From: Rhabdochlamydiaceae bacterium
Lineage (GTDB): Bacteria; Chlamydiota; Chlamydiia; Chlamydiales; Rhabdochlamydiaceae
NCBI GenBank assembly: GCA_019745395.1
Contig: JAIETG010000006.1
Span: 90,397-154,396, forward strand
Length of the DNA: 64,000 nt
Reading direction: 5' to 3'
Part shown: in pieces, positions 30,480 through 39,722 of the stretch
Numbering within the stretch: position 1 is the stretch's first letter
Layout of the letters: every line of letters starts with the position of its first letter
Position numbers and translations under genes: made by a program
The notes under the pieces: model-generated
The model's input: the letters and a program-made list of their open reading frames with translations, nothing else
Told to the model about the DNA's origin: nothing
Databases searched by the model: none

Positions 30480-31536
30480 CCTTTTTGTGCAAAGAGTTTC
30501 TGCCTTGCAAAAGCAATTGGCAGATGGGCCTTGGGATGCTTGGTTAATAGAAGATCCTTTAGATTTGTATTATTTGACGGGTATGACTTTTTCTGTAGGA
30601 GAGCTTTGGATAGCCAAAGAAGCAGTTCTGCTTTTAGTCGATTCAAGGTATTTAGATAGTGCTAAGCAAAAGAGTTCTTTTCCTTGCTCCTTGAAATCTT
30701 GGGACGCATCTACGGAATTTTTGAAAAAATGGTTGATCAAAAAAGTAGCTTTTGACAGTGCAAAAACTACAGTTGCAAGATCTGTAGATCTACAAAAGAA
30801 ACTGGACTTTGTAAGTTGGAATGCCGTTTTACAAATTACGCAAACTCTGAGAGAAGTCAAAGGGGAAGATGAAAAGTCTCGTATTCGCCAAAGCGCGGCT
30901 CTTTTATGGGAGGGGTATCTATATATTAAGACTGTGCTTCGAGAGGGAATTACAGAAAAGGAAGTGGCAAAACTTTTTGAAATTTTTTGCTTGCAAAGAG
31001 GAGCTGACGGCTTAGCGTTTGAACCGATCATTGCTTTTGGAGAAAATAGCGCTCTTCCCCATTATAGAGCGGGAGGAAAAGCTTTGCAAAAAGGTGATGT
31101 GGTGCTTATTGATATTGGAATCGTATTTAAGCGCTATTGTTCTGATATGACTAGAGTTGTTTTTTGGGGAACTCCAGACCCTATGTTCATCCATTGGCTA
31201 GATCTAACTATTTCAGCAGCAAACGCGGCTCTAGCTTTGTGCAAGCCTGGGGCTTGTATTCGTAGTTTAGATAAAGCTGCTCGAGCAGTTTTCGAACGAG
31301 AAGGAGTGGAACCTTATTTTTTACACAGCTTAGGGCATGGGGTTGGCTTAGAGGTGCATGAGGCCCCTCGGATCCGGTTTGATGCTGAAGAGTCAGTTTT
31401 AAAACCTGGGATGGTCATTACGATAGAGCCCGGTTTGTATTTGCTAGGAAAAGGGGGAGTGCGGTATGAAGATATGGTTGTCATTACAGATTCAGGGTAT
31501 GAAAATTTATTCCCGCTAGATAAGGCTTTTTTATGA
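30448..31536 (+). CDS. pepP: Xaa-Pro aminopeptidase-like M24 metallopeptidase
   Basis: About 362 residues in the M24 pita-bread fold. The metal ligands are the aspartates in VLIDIGIVFKRYCSDMTRV, the histidine in HSLGHGVGLEVHE and the glutamates in TIEPGLYL and RYEDMVVI. It removes N-terminal residues preceding proline. The frame opens at 30412, but ATG 30448 has GGAGGAG directly upstream, so I place the start there, inside the end of mutL. It overlaps the cyclase gene by 4 bp (ATGA). A mutL-pepP pair is also found in Chlamydia. Confidence 0.9.
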   Translation, partial: SCNSCSLKEDNLFVQRVSALQKQLADGPWDAWLIEDPLDLYYLTGMTFSVGELWIAKEAVLLLVDSRYLDSAKQKSSFPCSLKSWDASTEFLKKWLIKKVAFDSAKTTVARSVDLQKKLDFVSWNAVLQITQTLREVKGEDEKSRIRQSAALLWEGYLYIKTVLREGITEKEVAKLFEIFCLQRGADGLAFEPIIAFGENSALPHYRAGGKALQKGDVVLIDIGIVFKRYCSDMTRVVFWGTPDPMFIHWLDLTISAANAALALCKPGACIRSLDKAARAVFEREGVEPYFLHSLGHGVGLEVHEAPRIRFDAEESVLKPGMVITIEPGLYLLGKGGVRYEDMVVITDSGYENLFPLDKAFL

Positions 31537-33947
31537 GCATTCGCTATCGACTATTACTCATCGTAGGTCTTGTTACTAGTACAGTTTTTCTTTTGACATT
31601 TTTTTTGAATAGTAAGCTTTTCGAGCAACATCTTGCTCAGACTCAAAAAGAAGGGTTGCTGCTAAGAGAAAAGTCTGCCGAGACACGCAGAGTAAATGTG
31701 GAAATCTTAACCCGCGATGCAATTGCTAAAAAACTTGCCAAGATCAACGCTCTTTTAGAGACAGTTACACAGTTTTCCTCTTTATCAGAATGGTTTGCTC
31801 CTACTGCAGAAAATTTGCGCTCAGGAACGTGGGGACATGCGGCCAATTTTTTACAGAATGAAGACTGGGTACAATTTATTCAAAATACTTCAGGGGCTGA
31901 ATTGCTTTCTTTGATAGCCCCAGAAACGGGAGCCTTTTTTCAAACCCAAGCAATTTCTTTAGAAGAAGGTCTTGCTTGGGTATATATTTTAGGCTCAGAG
32001 GTATATACAAGGCCTTATTTGGGAGTGCAAATCCCTTTAAAAGAGAGTGAAGACTTGTTGGAAGAAAATCCTAAACCCGCTGATGGATTTCCCGTTACAT
32101 ATGTCTTGTATTCTTTAGAGGAGCTTAACTCGATTTCTTTTCCCGCGAATTTTTTACAAGATAAGGATGCTATGCTTGCTGGCGCCTCGGCGCAAGGGTA
32201 TGAGCTCGATATAGAAAAGTTTTTTACTTTTCTTTTAAGAGCTGTGAAGTTGGCTAGAAATCCAGAATGGAAGGCTCCGGAGCTTAAAACGCAAGAAGGA
32301 GCAGATCAAGAGCTGGCTTCGAAAAATGCTTTTCATAAATTAACGCAAAAATATCAAGAAGAGACATTAGAATATTCTAGTGAACTATTTGCCATTGAAG
32401 AGGCTTTAGTTTTAAAACGTTTTCATTTTTTTGATTACAACCCTGAAGCTATGACGATTGTCGATCCACAAACACAGAAAGGTCGAGTCTTTTTTCTAAA
32501 TTCTGTATTGGGATTTTCTAAACCTTTTTTCAAAGACCAAGAGTTCTTTCAGAAAAATCCTCCTTTAGAAGGATCTTATGTGTCTCCTGATAACACGATC
32601 ATCAAGGGCCCGCATCCAAATCAAGCTCTTTTAGTAAACACTGCTTATTTGACATCGGAAGTGGATGGAAAAACGAAAAAAAGTCTTTTGACGATTGGAT
32701 TCGACATTAGTGATTTTTTGTATAATTTGGCTTATACTTCTGAACATTATGGGTGCATTATTAATGAAGGAGAAGTGTTAACTCAGGTGATTCCTTTTGG
32801 TGCTCCTTCGGTTTCTTTTCAAGAGATTCCTCATTTGATATCCGTTAATAAGTCCAATGTGGGTGTTTTTTCTTTAGGAGACGTAGAGTACTTTTATGTC
32901 ACAATGACTCCAGATCCAGACCGTGATAGTTATTTTTGTTTTTTTCTCCAGAAAGATAAGGAATATCGCTCTTTCACTAAGATTCAAGAAGATATTCAGG
33001 TGATTTTACGCCATCTATGGATTCAAAGAACTTTATTAGGATTTTGTAGTTTAATAGTACTTTGGATTGTCTTGTTAGATCTTTCTAAGAAAATTACAGA
33101 ACCTATTAGGATGCTCTCTAGCTCTTTGAGATATGTAAAATATGGAGAGTGGGACAAAATTCAAATTCCTAAGATGCGCTTTAGTAAAAATAATGAGATC
33201 AGACAGCTCGTTTCTTCCTTTGAGGATATGGTAGAAGGAATGAAAGAAAAAGAGAAAATGAGCACTGTTCTTAATAAAGTTGTGTCTAAAGAGATTGCGC
33301 AAGAGATTTTAAAAGGGGATGTACATCTAGGGGGAGAAGAAAAAGAAGTGACCATGTTATTTGCGGACATTCGAGGATTTACGCAGCTAACACAGAACAT
33401 GGCTCCTCACGATATCATTCAGCTTCTTAATACATGTATGACGAAGCTATCCCAAGCTATTGAGGAGAATAAAGGAGTTATTGATAAGTATTTGGGAGAT
33501 GGAGTTATGGCTCTATATGGCGCTCCCGTTGCTTATAAAGAAAGTCCATTGTGCGCTGTCATTTCTGCTATGCAAATGATCTCTATCTTAAATAAATGGG
33601 ACGAGGAAAGAGTAAAATTGGGAGAAATTTCTTTAAATATTGGAGTTGGTATCCATACAGGAACTGTGTGTGCGGGAAACATGGGAGCTCAAAATCGTTT
33701 GAACTATACGGTAATCGGCAGTCATGTCAATATGGCCTCTCGATTATGTTATGCAGCAGGTCCTGGAGAAATTTTAATTACAGAAGATACATACCTTCAT
33801 CCCTGTGTACAAGAAAATATAGAGGTTGAAGACAAAGGACAGATGTCTTTTAAAGGCTTTGATGAGAAAAAGCAAGTCTATAAAGTAGTAGGCGTGAAAG
33901 ATAAAAAAAATGGTACCGTCATGATTTTAAATGAGGATGAGGGATGA
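31533..33947 (+). CDS. Membrane-bound class III adenylate/guanylate cyclase with sensor domain and HAMP
   Basis: An 804-residue protein. A membrane span at residues 5-25 is followed by a periplasmic sensor of about 470 residues, a second span (LLGFCSLIVLWIVLL), a HAMP domain (KKITEPIRMLSSSLRYV) and a C-terminal cyclase domain. Catalytic residues are present: the metal Asp in LFADIRGFT and LGDGVMALYGAP, the purine-binding Lys in VIDKYLGDG, Thr in LNYTVIGSHVN, and the N...R pair in VNMASRL. Thr at the Asp/Thr position is the mark of subclass IIIb, whose known members respond to bicarbonate. It sits between pepP and a histidine kinase with 4-bp overlaps on both sides, so the signal inputs may be linked. 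Confidence 0.9.
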   Translation: MSIRYRLLLIVGLVTSTVFLLTFFLNSKLFEQHLAQTQKEGLLLREKSAETRRVNVEILTRDAIAKKLAKINALLETVTQFSSLSEWFAPTAENLRSGTWGHAANFLQNEDWVQFIQNTSGAELLSLIAPETGAFFQTQAISLEEGLAWVYILGSEVYTRPYLGVQIPLKESEDLLEENPKPADGFPVTYVLYSLEELNSISFPANFLQDKDAMLAGASAQGYELDIEKFFTFLLRAVKLARNPEWKAPELKTQEGADQELASKNAFHKLTQKYQEETLEYSSELFAIEEALVLKRFHFFDYNPEAMTIVDPQTQKGRVFFLNSVLGFSKPFFKDQEFFQKNPPLEGSYVSPDNTIIKGPHPNQALLVNTAYLTSEVDGKTKKSLLTIGFDISDFLYNLAYTSEHYGCIINEGEVLTQVIPFGAPSVSFQEIPHLISVNKSNVGVFSLGDVEYFYVTMTPDPDRDSYFCFFLQKDKEYRSFTKIQEDIQVILRHLWIQRTLLGFCSLIVLWIVLLDLSKKITEPIRMLSSSLRYVKYGEWDKIQIPKMRFSKNNEIRQLVSSFEDMVEGMKEKEKMSTVLNKVVSKEIAQEILKGDVHLGGEEKEVTMLFADIRGFTQLTQNMAPHDIIQLLNTCMTKLSQAIEENKGVIDKYLGDGVMALYGAPVAYKESPLCAVISAMQMISILNKWDEERVKLGEISLNIGVGIHTGTVCAGNMGAQNRLNYTVIGSHVNMASRLCYAAGPGEILITEDTYLHPCVQENIEVEDKGQMSFKGFDEKKQVYKVVGVKDKKNGTVMILNEDEG

Positions 33948-35146
33948 TAAAACGAAGACTGGCTCTTATTTTGACTGCCGGTTCTGTTGTTTTAGGAGTT
34001 TTATCCTACACTGCTTGGTGGCATCCTGCATGGACCTTGCTTTTTCCTCTGATTTCCTTGGCGATTTTCTATGAGATGTCAACAGCGAAACAAAAAAAAC
34101 AAAAGCAAGATAAACAAGAGCAAGATCTCTTGCTAAATGCTTTAAGAGAAGGTGTGATTCTTCTTGATCAAGACGTTAAGATCGAGTTTATGAATTTCAT
34201 GGCGGGACGGTTCTTAGGGGTTTCGAAAAAATTATTAGAAGGTCAATTTTTTCCCGAACATGGGAAATCTCTAATTTTTAGTAAGACCTATGAACTTGTG
34301 CTTTCTTCCAAACGCTTAAGTGCTCCTTTGACTGATTCTGTCGTTTTAGAAGGGGATAAAAAAATCCATTTAGATTTAATGGTCATTCCTAGGCTACAGG
34401 GCAAAAGATCCAGTCTCAAGGGTTTTTTTGTAATCTTCCAAGACACTTCTAGTGATTATAAGATGCTGGAAGTTGGCAAAGATTTTATTGCTAGCGCTTC
34501 TCATGAATTAAAAACCCCAATTACAATCATTCGAGGATTTGCTGAGACTTTGCAAGATATGAAAAATCTTCCGCAAGATATGATGGATGACATTTTAGAA
34601 AAAATCGTAAGAAATTGTCATAGAATGGATAATTTGGTGAAAAATCTGCTAACCTTAGCAGATATTGAAAATATTCCTCTGATGAATACTCAATATTGTG
34701 ATCTGGAAGCGTTGTTGCAAGAATGCAAAAGGGTCGTTCTTTCTATATATCCTCTAGCGTCGATTCAAATACAGAAACCTTTAGGATCTATTACAGCAGA
34801 AGTGGATCCGGGCCTTTTAGAGCTTGCTATATTAAATCTTTTAGGAAACGCAGTGAAGTATTCTCAGTCACCGGCTCAGGTAAGTATTTCTATGCATCAA
34901 AATCCGGATGAGGTGCAAATATCGATCCGCGATCAAGGGGTAGGAATTTCCCCAGAGGACTTGGAGCATATCTTTGAGCGGTTTTATACGGTAAATAAGG
35001 CTCATTCGCGAAAACTCGGAGGTGCTGGAATTGGTCTTTCTCTTGTAAAAACTATAGTAGAGAAGCACGAAGGAATTATTCAGGTAACTTCGGCTATTGG
35101 CAAAGGATCTACTTTTACAGTTTGTCTTCCACGATGTCATCATTAA
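33944..35146 (+). CDS. Sensor histidine kinase, PhoR-like
   Basis: A 400-residue kinase. Two membrane spans with almost no periplasmic loop (residues 7-45) are followed by a PAS-like domain (residues about 65-165). The HisKA box has His in FIASASHELKTPITIIRGFA. In the ATPase domain the N box is LLGNAVKYS, G1 is IRDQGVGIS and G2 is GGAGIGLSLVKTIVEKHEG. The short loop suggests that it senses an intracellular or membrane signal. No response regulator is encoded in the window. It is coupled to the cyclase gene by ATGA and converges on the next gene with a 4-bp overlap. Confidence 0.92.
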   Translation: MIKRRLALILTAGSVVLGVLSYTAWWHPAWTLLFPLISLAIFYEMSTAKQKKQKQDKQEQDLLLNALREGVILLDQDVKIEFMNFMAGRFLGVSKKLLEGQFFPEHGKSLIFSKTYELVLSSKRLSAPLTDSVVLEGDKKIHLDLMVIPRLQGKRSSLKGFFVIFQDTSSDYKMLEVGKDFIASASHELKTPITIIRGFAETLQDMKNLPQDMMDDILEKIVRNCHRMDNLVKNLLTLADIENIPLMNTQYCDLEALLQECKRVVLSIYPLASIQIQKPLGSITAEVDPGLLELAILNLLGNAVKYSQSPAQVSISMHQNPDEVQISIRDQGVGISPEDLEHIFERFYTVNKAHSRKLGGAGIGLSLVKTIVEKHEGIIQVTSAIGKGSTFTVCLPRCHH

Positions 35147-36063
35147 GAAGGGAAAGAAATCTCTAAAGGAATTTGGGTTTTTTGATCCTTATAAATCAAC
35201 TTTTTTTGCTTGTCTTTTTGTTTAGCAAATTGCAAGAAAGGCTCAATCTGTTCAAATTGTCTTCCTCGAAGGGACAAGGAATACATCGAAAAAATCTTTT
35301 TTAGTTCTTCTTTTGTAAGGCTGTGTACCTTGTGATCCTTTTCCCATTTTGCATGCTCTAAAGAAATAATTTCTTGAGATAGTTCTTGCGTGAACAGGGT
35401 GTTTATAATCAAAATATGAGCATGAGGAAAACTTGTCAAAGCAGGGTTTTTTTCTAAAAAGCAGCAAAAATCTTTTAAGGGTGGATATCCCTTATGTTGA
35501 GCTAAGTTGTAAAAACCAGATCCTTGTAGCATTTTATAAAAAATGGGTTGTAGCTGAGGATCTTTAGGGAAAAGATCAGAAATAACAATTGCGTCTTTTT
35601 TTTCTAAAAAAGACGCAATTATTCGGTGAGAAAAATGGGGGATCTGTTTTTCCGCTTCTTTCCAAAAAGAGGCATGGCCGTAAAGTGATTGAAATAGTTT
35701 TTCGGTTAGCTCGATTAGCATTGGTACGGCTATGGGATCTGCGGATGATAGTGCCGCAAGGTTCCATTTGCCTAAAGTGGGGATGACTTCTTTTGAGCGA
35801 TGGGAAGTATAAGTTGCATTTCCTTTCGAAACAACTGCCAGAAGAGGTTCTTTTAGAGCCGGCTGTTTTTGTGTTTTCAGTCGACTTTTTTTATATGTTT
35901 TATATTTGTGTTTTTCTACCTTGCTTTGCAGAGCAAGTTTTGATGCGTGGTAGCTACTTGTATGAGCTTGTTTAGCAGAGAAAAAAGCAGTGTTTTTTAA
36001 AATTAGTGCATTGAAAAAGAGACAGATCAGAAGGAAATTCATGACGAGAAAAAGAACGTTCAT
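35143..36063 (-). CDS. Hypothetical protein of the pseudopilin operon
   Basis: A 306-residue protein with one N-terminal membrane anchor (NVLFLVMNFLLICLFFNALI), a basic linker of about 60 residues and a helical C-terminal domain. It is the last gene of a three-gene minus-strand operon, overlapping the upstream prepilin-like gene by 4 bp. That context resembles the Chlamydia region of hypothetical type II secretion-associated genes (CT566-CT568, from memory). It is probably an assembly or minor component of that machinery; the function is not shown by motif. Confidence 0.65.
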   Translation of the reverse strand: MNVLFLVMNFLLICLFFNALILKNTAFFSAKQAHTSSYHASKLALQSKVEKHKYKTYKKSRLKTQKQPALKEPLLAVVSKGNATYTSHRSKEVIPTLGKWNLAALSSADPIAVPMLIELTEKLFQSLYGHASFWKEAEKQIPHFSHRIIASFLEKKDAIVISDLFPKDPQLQPIFYKMLQGSGFYNLAQHKGYPPLKDFCCFLEKNPALTSFPHAHILIINTLFTQELSQEIISLEHAKWEKDHKVHSLTKEELKKIFSMYSLSLRGRQFEQIEPFLQFAKQKDKQKKLIYKDQKTQIPLEISFPS

Positions 36064-36671
36064 AGGCGTTTTCCCAGGTACAAGATCGGTTCTAAAGAAT
36101 GCTGCAAACGAAAAAGAAGATCAATAGATTCCTCTCCATTGGTGCTTAGTCGCATCCAGATAGGTAGATGTTCTAAATCTCCCGGCCAATCTTCTCTCCA
36201 TAAATTGGTTTGAGGATCAAAGTAAGAAAAGGAAAGTGAGGATACTGAATCTAATAGGACATCTACTCTTGTTTTGCTGTCAGAACCCCAGGTAGCAAGA
36301 CAGAGTCTTTTATGTGGATCTAAATAGAGCAAAGACCATACTCGTCCATTGAAGGAGGGATCTGAGTCTGGTGCAGCTAGATAAGAAAAGCAAACAGTCG
36401 AAAATCCTTCACTTTTTTCTTTAGGTGTAAAAAGTACATTTTTTTCTTTTTCTTCCTCTGAAGATATCTCTGTCATAAAGGCAGCTATTTGTTCAAGGCG
36501 TTGTTTTAAGAAAAGCACTTTGTGAATATACATTTGCTTTTTTTGCTGCGTTTGATAGGTCACCATCCACCTACGATACATTCCCCAGAGAGAAGATAGG
36601 AGGATCCCTAGCAAAACAATGGCAATGCAAATTTCTAACAGGGTGAGGAAATGTTTTTTACGTCTTGGCAT
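36060..36671 (-). CDS. Prepilin-type N-terminal protein, minor pseudopilin-like
   Basis: A 203-residue protein that starts with a basic leader and a type IV prepilin helix: KKHFLTLLEICIAIVLLGIL, with the conserved Glu at about mature position 5. A globular domain with several tryptophans follows. This matches type II secretion minor pseudopilins processed by a prepilin peptidase. Its start overlaps the previous gene by 14 bp and its end overlaps the next by 4 bp. Similar to a DUF1494-type chlamydial protein, as I recall. Confidence 0.75.
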   Translation of the reverse strand: MPRRKKHFLTLLEICIAIVLLGILLSSLWGMYRRWMVTYQTQQKKQMYIHKVLFLKQRLEQIAAFMTEISSEEEKEKNVLFTPKEKSEGFSTVCFSYLAAPDSDPSFNGRVWSLLYLDPHKRLCLATWGSDSKTRVDVLLDSVSSLSFSYFDPQTNLWREDWPGDLEHLPIWMRLSTNGEESIDLLFRLQHSLEPILYLGKRL

Positions 36672-37143
36672 AAAGAGAGGGCATTGGTGCTTTTAGTACA
36701 AATAAGGTTACGGTAACGGGAGGGTGTTTTTTTTTCTTGTCCAGGGGATGAGTAATAGTAACAGCAGCTTTTACCGTTCCAAAACTCACTTCCTCTTCTA
36801 TTTCAAAAGATCCATCCATCAAGGAGAGTTCAACTGCGTATATAAGAGGATCTTGCGCTAGATGTAAGGAGATTGTTTGTAAAGGAACGGGATGTTTTTC
36901 TGTCTCTAGAAGAGTGTCCCAAGAGATTGTCCCATTTCGGAGGTTTTCTTCAATGGAGGCTAAAAGTTTTTCAGTCTCAATTTGTAAAAGTAACGAAGTA
37001 ATTTCTTTTTGTTGCTTCCTTAAGTAAGCAAAAGGAGAGTGGAGTAATGGGGCTAAAAAAAGAGACAGCAAAAAAAAAGCAATCAGTAATTCTAAAAGAA
37101 GATACGTTTTTTTAGCTTTTTTTTGGATGCATTTACAGGCCAT
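36658..37143 (-). CDS. Prepilin-type N-terminal protein, pseudopilin-like
   Basis: A 161-residue protein with leader KCIQKKAKKT followed by YLLLELLIAFFLLSLFL, again with Glu at mature position 5 of a hydrophobic helix. The rest is a small beta-rich domain (AAVTITHPLDKKKKHPPVTV). It is the first gene of the three-gene run. Two adjacent prepilin-like proteins suggest the tip complex of a type II secretion pseudopilus. The remaining secretion genes are not in this window. Confidence 0.72.
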   Translation of the reverse strand: MACKCIQKKAKKTYLLLELLIAFFLLSLFLAPLLHSPFAYLRKQQKEITSLLLQIETEKLLASIEENLRNGTISWDTLLETEKHPVPLQTISLHLAQDPLIYAVELSLMDGSFEIEEEVSFGTVKAAVTITHPLDKKKKHPPVTVTLFVLKAPMPSLYAKT

Positions 37144-37247
37144 TTTTAAAATCTTTTTTAGATTATATTAGAGTAATCTATCAAACTGTGCTATTAAATG
37201 CAGCGAAAATGGTTTTTTGTATAGGGAAAGCTGGTGAATGCGAGTCG

Positions 37248-37282
37248 CAAGTTAAGAGCGCATGCTATGCACTCTTAACTTG
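37248..37282. repeat. 35-bp near-perfect palindrome
   Basis: CAAGTTAAGAG and CTCTTAACTTG flank a central GCATGCTATGC-type core. The two 16-base arms pair with one mismatch around a three-base loop. No T run follows on either side, so a simple terminator is unlikely. Confidence 0.55.
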
Positions 37283-37293
37283 TATTTGTGTGA

Positions 37294-38397
37294 TTATAGA
37301 GCAGAAGAGGTGGTCATTTCATCTTTTAAGGAGGAAGAAGCGGAGCTTTTTTTGTTATTTACAAGAGTTTTTACGAGCTTGCATTCGTTGTTGATTTCTC
37401 TGTGTTTAGAGAGTTTTTCTTTTTTAAGCTCTGTGACCCAAAGGCTGTTTCCATCGCTTGTAATACATGCAGCCCCGCCGTTTTCGAGGCCTGTAGAGGT
37501 TTCTCCCAAGGAGCGAAGAAGGGCTCTGATGACTCGGCTATGAGTAATTACAAAAATTGTCTCTCCAGGATGTTCACGCGCCATTTTTTGAAAATATATT
37601 GTAGCATCTTCTGTAATCTCTCGGAACATGCGTTCTTTTTTATATTGTTTGGATAAACAAAAATCTAAAGGTCTATATTTCCCACGCATAAATTGTAGCG
37701 CAGGATCAGAGGCGATGAGAGGTTCTTCGTGAGGCTCTGCTAAAATTTTAGCTGTTTCTATAGATCGAGAAAGGGGGGTTGTGTAAATAGCTTTTACGGG
37801 GATTGAAGAAAGGATTTCAGCAAGTTGTTTTGCTTGATTTCTTCCTTCTGCATTTAAAGAGATATCGTTCCAATCAGTTTCTCCATGGCGGGCTAATACG
37901 ATATGGCAAATAGTTTCTGTGCTTGAGGCTTGGCGTGGCTTAATTACTCGAATTCCAGACGTTTGCTTGGGTATCATTTTAGAGAGAGCAAGAGAAAGTA
38001 ACCCAATTCCCATTGCTGAGAGTAGGCAAAAAACTGTCAAAGCATTGTAGTCGATTTCCTTAGTATTAGAATACAAGGAGATGTCCAATAGATCCAGTGC
38101 GCTAAAAAAGGCAACAGGAACTAGTAGGTTTGTAACAACTAGCAAAACAATCCGATTCCTATTCGGCATGGTCGCTCGAGTTGCTGATATTCGTTTAGGC
38201 AACACTTTAGAAAGAGCAAAAGATAGTAAAGCCATTCCCATTGCTGAGAGTAAACAAAAAACTGTAAAAGCTGTGTAATCGAGTTCATTTGAAGGAGAGA
38301 AGAAGCAAATGTCCAAGAGACTCAGTGCCATAAAAAAGACAGCAGGTACAAGTAGATTTGCGATAATTAACAAAGAAATCCGATTTTTATTAGACAT
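37294..38397 (-). CDS. Histidine phosphatase (phosphoglycerate mutase-like) with duplicated membrane hairpins
   Basis: About 367 residues. Two tandem copies of a 75-residue unit each hold two membrane spans: ISLLIIANLLVPAVFF with FTVFCLLSAMGMALLSFALS, then IVLLVVTNLLVPVAFF with LTVFCLLSAMGIGLLSLALS. A cytoplasmic histidine phosphatase domain follows, with the RHG motif VLARHGETDWN, the arginine in TTPLSRSIETA and the second His in FVITHSRVIRALL. ATG 38397 has AAGGAAAA upstream and is preferred to 38457. The substrate is unknown. Membrane tethering of this fold is unusual. Confidence 0.8.
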   Translation of the reverse strand: MSNKNRISLLIIANLLVPAVFFMALSLLDICFFSPSNELDYTAFTVFCLLSAMGMALLSFALSKVLPKRISATRATMPNRNRIVLLVVTNLLVPVAFFSALDLLDISLYSNTKEIDYNALTVFCLLSAMGIGLLSLALSKMIPKQTSGIRVIKPRQASSTETICHIVLARHGETDWNDISLNAEGRNQAKQLAEILSSIPVKAIYTTPLSRSIETAKILAEPHEEPLIASDPALQFMRGKYRPLDFCLSKQYKKERMFREITEDATIYFQKMAREHPGETIFVITHSRVIRALLRSLGETSTGLENGGAACITSDGNSLWVTELKKEKLSKHREINNECKLVKTLVNNKKSSASSSLKDEMTTSSAL

Positions 38398-38744
38398 AAG
38401 ATTTTTCCTTTTCTTATAAATAAGGCCCATTATTTCTTTACTAGGTGATCCTGTCAATGGATTTAAAGATTTTTTTATGTTGATGTGGTCTGAAAAGTAT
38501 AGAAATAAACAAATAGTATCGAGAAAGACAAGGGACTAGTAGCTTGAGAGTTTTTGTAAATGGCGCTAAAAAGGTAGCAGGACTAAATATCAAGCTCCGC
38601 TTTGTATAGCATTGGCTATAGAGTGAATTCGTTGAAAAATCTGTTTTGATTTCCTTTCTCCCGACAGTTTCCCTTTTTCCTATAGACAATGGCCGCTGTT
38701 ATATGCGATCATGAAAGCATACTAGTAATTTTTGGGTGCTCATA

Positions 38745-39719
38745 ATGGAATTTAAGGGACGATCTTTCTATAACCTTTTAAGAATCAATTTAAAAGAAGA
38801 CCCTTCGCTTCATGTGGAGCCTTGGCAGGTTGCTGATTATCGGCTTTTTTCTGTTGAAGAAATCCTGGAAGAATTACGGGTTTTGAAGGTGCCTTTAACT
38901 CAAGAAGCTTTCTTTTTATACGCAGAAAGTTGTGAAAGTCCTGAAGATTTGCTCGAGTGCTTGTGGATTGATGAAGACAAAGAGGAAGAACAGGAAAAAG
39001 TTTATTTGCTTCTTTTTGAACTTTGGAGAAGATGGGCAACCGATAAACGTAGTCTTTCTATTTTTTGTGACGAACTCGATGAGCAAATCTTTTTGTATGA
39101 TGAAGGGCATTTAGAAGAAGAGGAGTCTTTGCAAAAAGCTCTTAATATGCTGGAAGACCTTTTAGACCAAGGCGTTGATGAAGGCGTTCTTCCTAAAGAA
39201 ATTTTTAAGATGATCTCTTTCTACTTGGCTCATGATGTAGAGCAATTTTTATATGACTACATCGTTGATCTCATAGAGAAAGAAAATGAGGTTTATGCCT
39301 CTGAATTGATCGATGGGATGATTTCTTATGTTTCAGAAAAGAAATGGTTTGATCTCTTAAGGGCTCGTCTTTTTTGCTTATCCAATTCTCCAGAAACGTC
39401 TATGTTGATAGCAAGAATTTTAGAGCAAGCAGAAGAAGAGCCCGATCCGGAATTTTTGATGGAGCTGGCACATTTTCTCGCCTTTAGTGGTGAAGATCTT
39501 TCTTTGTTCGACGAATGTGTAGGGAAGCTGCTTCCTTTATTAGACACCGAAGAAGCTTTAATGGAACTTACAGAGCTAATATCTGAGGTTGCTCTTTCTT
39601 TGGACCAAGAATCCCTTGCAGAGCGCGTCGTAGAATGGATTAAACAAAGAGAAAAGCGTTCTCTTATTTCCCCAGTAGATAGAGAAAGTGTGCAAACATT
39701 TCTATCTCAGTTGGTGTAA
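38745..39719 (+). CDS. Acidic helical hypothetical protein
   Basis: About 324 residues, very rich in Glu, Asp and Leu, with no signal peptide, membrane span or cysteine motif. Regular amphipathic helices (such as ALNMLEDLLDQGVDEGVLPK and LMELTELISEVALSLDQESL) suggest an alpha-solenoid. The ATG at 38745 follows two in-frame upstream codons of a weaker GTG start. It converges on the glucosidase gene with a 3-bp gap. I do not recognise a family. Confidence 0.65.
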   Translation: MEFKGRSFYNLLRINLKEDPSLHVEPWQVADYRLFSVEEILEELRVLKVPLTQEAFFLYAESCESPEDLLECLWIDEDKEEEQEKVYLLLFELWRRWATDKRSLSIFCDELDEQIFLYDEGHLEEEESLQKALNMLEDLLDQGVDEGVLPKEIFKMISFYLAHDVEQFLYDYIVDLIEKENEVYASELIDGMISYVSEKKWFDLLRARLFCLSNSPETSMLIARILEQAEEEPDPEFLMELAHFLAFSGEDLSLFDECVGKLLPLLDTEEALMELTELISEVALSLDQESLAERVVEWIKQREKRSLISPVDRESVQTFLSQLV

Positions 39720-39722
39720 TTT

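Noticed and set aside
37294..38397. Assignment as glycolytic phosphoglycerate mutase (gpmA)
   Set aside because: The four-span membrane domain and short catalytic domain do not fit GpmA; only the general histidine phosphatase family is supported.
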